Source: Calliopsis andreniformis (taxonomy: Eukaryota; Arthropoda; Insecta; Hymenoptera; Andrenidae). From it: a stretch of DNA of 64,000 nt. The DNA lies in NCBI RefSeq assembly GCF_051401765.1, contig NW_027480438.1:3906001-3970000 (forward strand). The letters run 5' to 3'. The translations under genes were made by a program, and so were the position numbers. Of this stretch, positions 52,441-62,593 are shown in pieces (the stretch's first letter is position 1; every line of letters begins with the position of its first letter). The notes beneath the pieces are model-generated. The model saw only the letters and a list, made by a program, of their open reading frames with translations. It did not search any database and was not told the DNA's origin.

Positions 52441-53100
52441 ATCCTCAATCCTCAATCCTCAATCCTCAATATTCAATCATCAATACTCAATCTTCAACCC
52501 TCAATCTTCAATCCTCAATACTCAATCTTCAATCCTCAATCCTCAATCCTCAATCCTCAATCCTCATTCTTCAATCCTCAATACCCAATCCTCAATCTTC
52601 AATCCTCAATCCTCAATCCTCAATCCCAATTCCTCAATCCTCATTCTTCAATCCTCAATACCCAATCCTCAATTTCAATCCTCAATCCTCAATCCTCATT
52701 TCTCAATCCTCAATCCTCAACCCTCAGCCCTCATCCTCCATCCTCAGTACTCAATCCTCTATCCTCAATCTTCAATCCTTAATACCCAATCTTCAATCCT
52801 CATTCCTCAATCCTCAATCCTCAATCCTCAATCTTCAATCCTCAATACTCAATCTGCAACCCTCAATCCTCAAACCTCAATCCTCAATCCTCATTCCTCA
52901 ATCCTCAATACCCAATCCTCAATCCTCAGTACTCAATCCTCAATCCTCAATCCTCAATCTTCAACCCTGAATCCTCAATCCTCAATACTCAATCCTCAAT
53001 CTTCAATCCTCAATACTCAATCTTCAATCCTCAATCCTCAATCCTCAATCCTCAATATTCAATCATCAATACTCAATCTTCAATCCTCATTCCTCAATCC
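52440..53100 (+). repeat. Array segment before the 6.7-kb-type block
   Basis: CAATCCCAATTCC, CAATTTCAATCC, CAGTACTC and CTGCAACCC variants follow the order seen near 1.0-1.5 kb and 29.7-30.1 kb. No gene was seen. Confidence 0.65.
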
Positions 53101-55630
53101 CCAATTCTCAATCCTCAATCCTCAATCCTCAATCCTCAATCCTCAATCCTCAGTCCTCATACTCAATTCTCAATTCTCAATCCTTAATCCTCAATCCTCA
53201 ATCTTCAATCCTCAATAATCAATCTCCAATCCTCAATCCTCAATCCTCGATCCTCAATCCTCAGGCATCAATACTCAATCTTCGATACTCAATCCTCAAT
53301 CCTCAATCCTCAATCCTCAATCCTCAGACCTCAATCCTCAATCCTCAATATTCAATCATCAATACTCAATCTTCAATCCTCAATCCTCAATCCTCAACTC
53401 TCAATCCTCAATCCTCAGTCCTCAGTCGTCGAACCTCAATCCCCGACGCTTAGCACTCATCCTCAATCCTCAGTCCTCAATCCTCAATCCTCAAACCTAA
53501 ATCCTCTGCCGTCAGTCCTCGTCCTCAATCCTCAAACCTCAATCCTCAATCCTCAATATTCAATCCTCAATACTCATTCTTCAATCATCATCCTCAATCC
53601 TCAATTCTCAGTCGTCAATCCTCAATCCTCAATCCTCATTCTTCAATCCTCAATACCCAACCCTCAATCCTCATTCCTCAAACCTCAATCCTCAACCCTC
53701 AGTCCTCATACTCAATTCTGAATTCTCAATCCTCAATTCTCAACCTACAATCTTCAATCCTCAATAATCAATCTCCAATCCTCAATCCTCTATCCTCGAT
53801 CCTCAATCCTCAGGCATCAATACTCAATATTCAATACTCAATCCTCAAACCTCAATCCTCAATCCTCAATCCTCAAACCTCAATCCTCAATCCTCAATAT
53901 TCAATCATCAATACTCAATCTTCAATCCTCAATCCTCAATCCTCAATCCTCAATCCTCAATCCTCAATCCTCAATCCTCAATCCTCAATCCTCAATCCTC
54001 AATCCTCAATCCTCAATTCTCAAACCTCAATCCTCAGTCCTCAGTCGTCGAATCTCAATCCCCGACGCTTAGCACTCATCCTCAATCCTCAGTCCTCAAT
54101 CCTCAATTCTCAATCCTCAATCCTTAATCCCCAGACCTCAAACATCAATATTCAACCCTGGATCCTCGTCCACAATCCACAACCCTCATTCCGCAGTCCT
54201 CAATATTCAATCATCAATATTCAATCTTCAATCCTCAATCCTCAATCCTCAATCCTCAATCCTCAATCCTCAATCTTCAACCCTGAATCCTCAATCCTCA
54301 ATACTCAATCCTCAATCTTCAATCCTCAATACCCAATCTTCAATCCTCAATCCTCAATCCTCAATCCCAATTCCTCAATCCTCATTCTTCAATCCTCAAT
54401 ACCCAATCCTCAATTTCAATCCTCAATCCTCAATCCTCATTTCTCAATCCTCAATCCTCAACCCTCAGCCCTCATCCTCCATCCTCAGTACTCAATCCTC
54501 TATCCTCAATCTTCAATCCTCATTACCCAATCTTCAATCCTCATTCTTCAATCCTCAATCCTCAATCCTCAATCTTCAATCCTCAATACTCAATCTGCAA
54601 TCCTCAATCCTCAAACCTCATTCCTCAATCCTCATTCCTCAATCCTCAATACCCAATCCTCAATCCTCAATCCTCAATCCTCAGTCCTCAATCCTCAATC
54701 TTCAACCCTATATCCTCAATCCTCAATACTCAATCCTCAATCTTCAATCCTCAATACTCAATCTTCAATCCTCAATCCTCAATCCTCAATCCTCAATATT
54801 CGATCATCAATACTCAATCTTCAATCCTCATTCCTCAATCCCCAATTCTCAATCCTCAATCCTCAATCCTCAATCCTCAATCCTCAATCCTCAATCCACA
54901 ATCCTCAACCTTCTATACTCAATAATCAATATCCAATCCTCAATTCTCACTCCGCAATCTTCAACCCTGAATCCTCAATCCTCAATACTCAATCCTCAAT
55001 CTTCAATCCTCAATACTCAATCTTCAATCCTCAATCCCCAATCCTCAATCCTCAATCCTCAATCATCAATCCTCAATATTCAATCCTCAATACTCAATCT
55101 TCAATCCTCAATCCTCAATCCTCAATATTCAATCCTCAATACTCAATCTTCAATCATCAATCCTCAATCCCCAATTCTCAGTCGTCAATCCTCAGTCATC
55201 AATCCTCAATCTTCAATACTCAATCGTCAATCCTTAGTCCTCAATCCTCAATCCTCAATCCTCGTTCCTCAAACCTCAATCCTCAACCCTCAGTCTTCAT
55301 CCTCAATCCTCAAACCTCAATCCTCAATCCTCAATATTCAACCCTCAGCCCTCATCCTCCATCCTCAATCCTCAATCCTCAATCCCAACCTTCAATTCTC
55401 AATTCTCAATCTTCAATCCTCGATCCTCAATCCTCAATCCTCAATATTCAATCATCAATACTCAATCTTCAACCCTCAATCTTCAATCCTCAATACTCAA
55501 TCTTCAATACTCAATCCTCAATCCTCAATCCTCAATCCTCAATCCTCAATTCTCAATCCTCAGGCATCAATACTCAATCTACAATGTTCAATCCTCAGTC
55601 CTTAATCCTCAATCCACAATCCTCAACCTT
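53100..55630 (+). repeat. Copy of the 6.73-9.33 kb block
   Basis: The offset is 46,370 bp at 53151/6781, 53427/7057 and 54046/7676. It falls to 46,293 bp at the CAACCCTATAT marker (54704/8411) and is 46,300 bp at GGCATC (55563/9263). The 77-bp step is 11 heptamers, missing here relative to about 7,985-8,062. Homology ends near 55,630. Confidence 0.8.
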
Positions 55631-57360
55631 CAATACTCAATCCTCAATCCTCAATCCTCAATCCACAATCCTCAACCTTCTATACTCAATAATCAATCTC
55701 CAATCCTAGATCGTCAATCCTCAATCCTCAATCCTCAATCTTCAACCCTGAATCCTCAATCCTCAATACTCAATACTCAATCTTCAATCCCCAATCCTCA
55801 ATCCTCAATCCTCAGTCCTCAATCTTCAACCCTCAACACTCAACCTTCAATCCTCAATCCTCAATACTCAATCATCAATCCTCAATCTTCAATCCTCATC
55901 ACTAATCTTCAATCCTCAATCCTCAATCCTCAATCCTCAATCCTCAATCCTCAATCCTCATTCTTCAATCCTCAATACCCAATCCTCAATCTTCAGTCCT
56001 CGATCCTCAAACCTCAATACTCAATCTGCAATCCTCAATCCTTAATCCTCAATCCTCAATCCTCAATCCTCAATCCTCAATATTCAATCATCAATACTCA
56101 ATCTTCAATCCTCAATCCTCAATCCTCAATTCTCAATCCTCAATCCTCAATCCTCAATCCTCAATCCGCAATCCTCAATCCTCAATCCACAATCCTCAAC
56201 CTTCTATACTCAATAATCAATCTCCAATCCTAGATCGTCAATCCTCAATCCTCAATCCTCAATCTTCAACCCTGAATCCTCAATCCTCAATACTCAATAC
56301 TCAATCTTCAATCCTCAATACTCAATCTTCAATCCCCAATCTTCAATCCTCAATCCTCAGTCCTCAATCTTCAACCCTCAACACTCAACCTTCAATCCTC
56401 AATCCTCAATACTCAATCATCAATCCTCAATCTTCAATGCTCATCACTAATCTTCAATCCTCAATCCTCAATCCTCAATCCTCAATCCTCAATCCTCAAT
56501 CCTCATTCTTCAATCCTCAATACCCAATCCTCAATCTTCAGTCCTCGATCCTCAAACCTCAATACTCAATCTGCAATCCTCAATCCTTAATCCTCAATCC
56601 TCAATCCTCAATCCTCAATCCTCAATATTCAATCCTCAATACTCAATCTTCAATCATCAATCCTCAATCCTCAATTCTCAGTCGTCAATCCTCAGTCATC
56701 AATCCTCAATCTTCAATACTCAATCGTCAATCCGTAGTCCTCAATCCTCAATCCCCAATCCTCGTTCCTCAAACCTCAATCCTCAATCCTCAATACTCAA
56801 TCCTCAATCTTCAATCCTCAATACTCAATCTTCAATCCTCAATCCTCAATACTCAATCCTCAATATTCAATCATCAATACTCAATCTTCAATCCTCAATC
56901 CTCAATCCTCAATTCTCAATCCTCAATCCTCAATCCTCAATCCTCAATCCTCAATCCTCAATCCTCAATCCACAATCCTCAACCTTCTATACTCAATAAT
57001 CAATCTCCAATCCTAGATCGTCAATCCTCAATCCTCAATCCTCAATCTTCAACCCTGAATCCTCAATCCTCAATACTCAATACTCAATCTTCAATCCTCA
57101 ATACTCAATCTCCAATCCCCAATCCTCAATCCTCAATCCTCAGTCCTCAATCTTCAACCCTCAACACTCAACCTTCAATCCTCAATCCTCAATACTCAAT
57201 CCTCAATCCTCAATCTTCAATCCTCATCACTAATCTACAATCCTCAATCCTCAATCCTCAATCCTCAATCCTCAATCCTCAATCCTCATTCTTCAATCCT
57301 CAATACCCAATCCTCAATCTTCAGTCCTCGATCCTCAAACCTCAATCCTAATTCCTCAAT
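55630..57360 (+). repeat. Local triplication with CTAGATCGTC marker
   Basis: The TAGATCGTC marker recurs at 55707, 56231 and 57014, and CAGTCCTCGATCC at 55994, 56539 and 57322. The intervals for the first pair are 524 and 545 bp, a 21-bp (three-heptamer) difference, and for the second pair 783 and 783 bp. The second unit carries an additional CAGTCATC and CCGTAGTCC part. A related single marker occurs near 10,545, 16,134 and 19,674. Confidence 0.78.
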
Positions 57361-59370
57361 CCTCATTCTTCAATCCTCAATACCCAATCCTCAATTTCAA
57401 TCCTCAATCCTCAATCCTCATTTCTCAATCCTCAATCCTCAACCCTCAGCCCTCATCCTCCATCCTCAATCCTCAATCCTCAATCCTCAATCTTCAATCC
57501 TCAATTCTCAATCTTCAATCCTCGATCCTCAATCATCAATCCTCAATCCTCAATCCTCAGGCATCAATACTCAATCTTCAATGCTCAATCCTCAATCCTC
57601 AATCCTCAATCCTCATTCCCAAACCCTCAATCCTCATTCCGCAAAGCTCAGTCCTCAACCCTCAGCCCTCAACGTCCATCCTCAGTACTCAATCCTCTAT
57701 CCTCAATCTTCAATACCCAATCCTCAATCTTCAGTCCTCAATCCTCAATCCTCAATCCTAATTCCTCAATCCTCATTCTTCAATCCTCAATACCCAATCC
57801 TCAATTTCTATCCTCAATCCTCAATCCTCAATCCTCATTTCTCAATCCTCAACCCTCAACCCTCAGCCCTCAACGTCCATCCTCAGTACTCAATCCTCTA
57901 TCCTCAATCTTCAATCCTCAATACTCAATCTTCAATCCTCATTCCTCAATCCTCAATCCTCAATCCTCAATCTTCAATCCTCAAACATCAATCCTCAATT
58001 ATCAATCCTCAATCCTCAGTCCTCAGTCGTCGAACCTCAATCCCCGACACTTAGCACTCATCCTCAATCCTCATTACTCAATCCTCAATCCTCAAACCTA
58101 AATCCTCTACCGTCTGTCCTCGTCCTCAATCCTCAAACCTCAATCCTCAATCCTCAATATTCAATCATCAATACTCAATCTTCAATCCTCAATCCTCAAT
58201 CCTCAGTCCTCAATCCTCAAACCTCAATCCTCAATATTCAATCATCAATACTCAATCTTCAACCCTCAATCTTCAATCCTCAATACTCAATCTTCAATCC
58301 TCAATCCTCAATCCTCAATCCTCAATCCTCAATCCTCAATATTCAATCCTCAATACTCAATCTTCAATCCTCAATCCTCAATCCTCAATATTCAATCCTC
58401 AATACTCAATCTTCAATCATCAATCCTCAATCCCCAATTCTCAGTCGTCAATCCTCAGTCATCAATCCTCAATCTTCAATACTCAATCGCCAATCCTTAG
58501 ACCTCAATCCTCAATCCTCAATCCTCGTTCCTCAAACCTCAATCCTCAACCCTCAGTCTTCATCCTCAATCCTCAAACCTCAATCCTCAATCCTCAATAT
58601 TCAACCCTCAGCCCTCATCCTCCATCCTCAATCCTCAATCCTCAATCCCCAACCTTCAATCCTCAATTCTCAATCTTCAATCCTCGATCCTCAATCCTCA
58701 ATCCTCAATATTCAATCATCAATACTCAATCTTCAACCCTCAATCTTCAATCCTCAATACTCAATCTTCAATACTCAATCCTCAATCCTCAATCCTCAAT
58801 CCTCAATTCTCAATCCTCAGGCATCAATACTCAATCTACAATGTTCAATCCTCAGTCCTTAATCCTCAATCCACAATCCTCAACCTTCAATACTCAATAC
58901 TCAATCTTCAATCCTCAATCCTCAATCCTCAATCCTCAATCCTCAATATTCAATCATCAATACTCAATCTTCAATCCTCAATCCTCAAACCTCAATCCTC
59001 AATCCTCATTCTTCAATCCTCAACACTCAGTCTTCAATCCTCAATCCTCAATCCTCAATCCTCAATCCTCATTCTTCAATCCTCAATACCCAATCCTCAA
59101 TGTTCAATCCTCAATCCTCAATCCTCAATCCTAATACCTCAATCCTGATTCTTCAGTCCTCAATACCCAATCCTCAATTTCAATGCTCAATCCTCAATCC
59201 TCATTTCTCAATCCTCAATCCTCAACCCTTAGCCCTCATCCTCCATCCTCAGTACTCAATGCTCTATCCTCAATCTTCAATCCTCAATACTCAATCCTCA
59301 ATCCTCATTCCTCAAATCCTCAATCCTCAATCCTCAATCTTCAATGCTCAATACTCAATCTGCAATCCTC
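57360..59370 (+). repeat. Copy of the 19.94-21.94 kb block
   Basis: The offset is 37,423 bp at 57581/20158 and 37,430 bp from the dyad 58028/20598 through 58841/21411, 59100/21670, 59183/21753 and 59344/21914. The 7-bp step is one heptamer. Its dyad carries a private right-arm change, CGACA. Confidence 0.82.
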
Positions 59371-59456
59371 AATCCTCAAACCTCAATCCTCAATCCTCAA
59401 TCCTCAATCCTCAATCTTCAATGCTCAATACTCAATCTTCAATCCTCAATCTTTAA
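59183..59456 (+). repeat. Beta module, copy 10, shortened by six heptamers
   Basis: The TTAG (59229) to TTT (59452) distance is 223 bp instead of 265 bp. The 42 missing bases are exactly six heptamers, lost from the second half of the module. Confidence 0.8.
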
Positions 59457-60446
59457 TCCTCAATACTCAATCTTCAATCCTCGATCCTCAATCCTCAATC
59501 CTCAATCCTCAATCCTCAGGCATCAATACTCAATCTACAATGTTCAATCCTCAATCCTTAATCCTCAATCCACAATCCTCAACCTTCAATACTCAATATT
59601 CAATCTTCAATCCTCAATCCTCAATCCTCAATCCTCAATCCTCAATCCTCAATATTCAATCATCAATACTCAATCTTCAACCCTCAATCTTCAATCCTCA
59701 ATACTCAATCTTCAATACTCAATCCTCAATCCTCAATCCTCAATCCTCAATTCTCAATCCTCAGGCATCAATACTCAATCTACAATGTTCAATCCTCAGT
59801 CCTTAATCCTCAATCCTCAATCCTCAATCTTCAACCCTGAATCCTCAATCCTCAATACTCAATCCTCAATCTTCAATCCTCAATACTCAATCTTCAATCC
59901 TCAATCCTCAATCCTCAATCCTCAATCCTCAATCTTCAATCCTCAATCCTCAATCCTCAATCCTCAATCCTCAATATTCAATCATCAATACTCAATCTTC
60001 AATCCTCAATCCTCAAACCTCAATCCTCAATCCTCATTCTTCAATCCTCAACACTCAATCTTCAATCCTCAATCCTCAATCCTCAATCCTCAATCCTCAA
60101 TCCTCAATCTTCAACCCTGAATCCTCAATCCTCAATACTCAATCCTCAATCTTCAATCCTCAATACTCAATCTTCAATCCTCAATCCTCAATCCTCAATC
60201 CTCAATCCTCAATCTTCAACCCTCAACACTCAATCTTCAATCCTCAATCCTCAATCCTCAATACTCAATCCTCAATCTTCAATCCTCAACACTAATCTTC
60301 AATCCTCAATCCTCAATCCTCAATCCTCAATCCTCATTCTTCAATCCTCAATCCTCAATACCCAATCCTCAATCTTCAATCCTCGATCCTCAAACCTCAA
60401 TCCTAATTCCTCAATCCTCATTCCTCAATCCTCAATACCCAATCCT
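59456..60446 (+). repeat. Array segment between beta copy 10 and the left-end-like block
   Basis: CAATCTACAATG blocks occur at 59.53 and 59.77 kb, followed by CAACACTAATC near 60,290. It is related to 22.07-22.9 kb but rearranged, with one CAATCTTCAACCCTG doubling (59.83 and 60.11 kb). Confidence 0.68.
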
Positions 60447-62593
60447 CAATTTCAATCCTCAATCCTCAATCCTCATTTCTCAATCCTCAATCCTCAACCC
60501 TCAGCCCTCATCCTCCATCCTCAATCCTCAATCCTCAATCCTCAATCTCCAATCCTCAATTCTCAATCTTCAATCCTCGATCCTCAATCATCAATCCTCA
60601 ATCCTCAATCCTCAGGCATCAATACTCAATCTTCAATGCTCAATCCTCAATCCTCAATCCTCAATCCTCATTCCCCAACCCTCAATCCTCATTCCTCAAA
60701 GCTCAATCCTCAACCCTCAGTCCTCATACTCAATTCTCAATTCTCAATCCTCAATCCTCAATCCTCAATCTTCAATCCTCAATAATCAATCACCAATCCT
60801 AAATACTCTATCCTCGATCCTCAATCCTCAGGCATCAATACTCAATCTTCAATACTCAATCCTCAATCCTCAATCCTCAATCCTCAATCCTCAAACCTCA
60901 ATCCTCAATCCTCAATATTCAATCATCAATACTCAATCTTAAATCCTCAATCCTCAATCCTCAATCCTCGATCCTCAATCCTCAATCCTCAATCCTCAAT
61001 CCTCAATCCTCAGACCTCAATCCTTAATCCTCAATATTCAATCATCAATACTCAATCTTCAATCCTCAATCGTCAATCCTCAATTCTCAATCCTCAATCC
61101 TCAGTCCTCAGTCGTCGAATCTCAATCCCCGACGCTTAGCACTCATCCTCAATCCTCAGTCCTCAATCCTCAATCCTCAAACCTAAATCCTCTGCCGTCA
61201 GTCCTCGTCCTCAATCCTCAAACCTCAATCCTCAATCCTCAATACTCAATCATCAATACTCGATCTTCAATCCTCAATCCTCAATCCTCAATCCTCAATC
61301 CTCAATCCTCAATCCTCAATCCTCAACATTCAATCATCAATACTCAATCTTCAACCCTCAATCTTCAATCCTGAATACTCAATCTTCAATCCTCAATCCT
61401 CAATCCTCAATCCTCAATCCTCAATCCTCAGGCATCAATACTCAATCTACAATATTCAATCCTCAATCCTTAATCCTCAATCCACAATCCTCAACCTTCA
61501 ATACTCAATACTCAATCTTCAATCCAGAATCCTCAATCCTCAATCCTCAACCCTCAATCCGCAATATTCAGTCCTCAATACTCAATCTTCAGTCATCAAT
61601 CCTCAATCCTTAGTCCTCAATCCTCAATCCTCAATCCTCGTTCCTCAAACCTCAATCCTCAACCCTCAGTCTTCATTCTCAATCCTCAAACCTCAATACT
61701 CAATCCTCAATATTCAATCATCAATACTCAATCTTCAATCCCCAATCCTCAAACCTCAATCCTCAATCCTCATTCTTCAATCCTAAATACCCAATCCTTA
61801 ATCTGCAATCCTCAATCCTCAATCCTCAATTCTCAATCCTCAATCCTTAAACCTCAGACCTCAAACATCAATATTCAACCCTCAGTCCTCGTCCTCAATC
61901 CACAACACTCAATCCTCAGTCCTCAATATTCAATCATAAATATTCAATCTTCAATCCTCAATCCTCAATCCTCAATCCTCAATCCTCAATCCTCAATATT
62001 CAATCCTCAATACTCATTCTTCAATCATCATCCTCAATCCTCAATTCTCAGTCGTCAATCCTCAATCCTCAATCCTCATTCTTCAATCCTCAATACCCAA
62101 TCCTCAATCTTCAATCCTCAAACATCAATCCTCAATTCTCAATCCTCAATCCTCAGTCCTCAGTCGTCGAACCTCAATACCCGACCCTTAGCACTCATCC
62201 TAAATCCTCAGTCCTCAATCCTCAATCCTCAAACCTAAATCCTCTACCGTCAGTCCTCGTCCTCAATCCTCAAACCTCAATCCTCAATCCTCAATATTCA
62301 ATCATCAATACTCAATCTTCAATCCTCAATCCTCAATCCTCAATCCTCAATCCTGAATCCACAATACTCAACCTTGAATACTCAATAATCAATCTCCAAT
62401 CCTACATCCTCAATCCTCAATCCTCAATCCTCAATCCTCAATCCTCAATCCTCATTCTTCAATCCTCAATACCCAATCCTCAATCTTCAATCCTCAAACA
62501 TCAATCCTCAATTCTCAATCCTCAATCCTCAGTCGTCAGTCGTCGAACCTCAATCCCCGACGCTTAGCACTCATCCTCAATCCTCAGTCCTCA
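60446..62593 (+). repeat. Block shared with the left end of the window
   Basis: 60,446-60,945 matches 1-500, and 60,970-62,593 matches 1,690-3,340, but the roughly 1.2 kb that separates these in the left copy is absent here. It contains alpha copy 6 and dyads at 61113, 62165 and 62541. Confidence 0.78.
61113..61944 (+). repeat. Alpha module, copy 6
   Basis: The dyad at 61113 and the marker at 61935 are 822 bp apart. The sequence after it (cassettes at 62165 and 62541) follows the same order as after copy 1 (2898 and 3288), so a longer block is shared. Confidence 0.82.
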
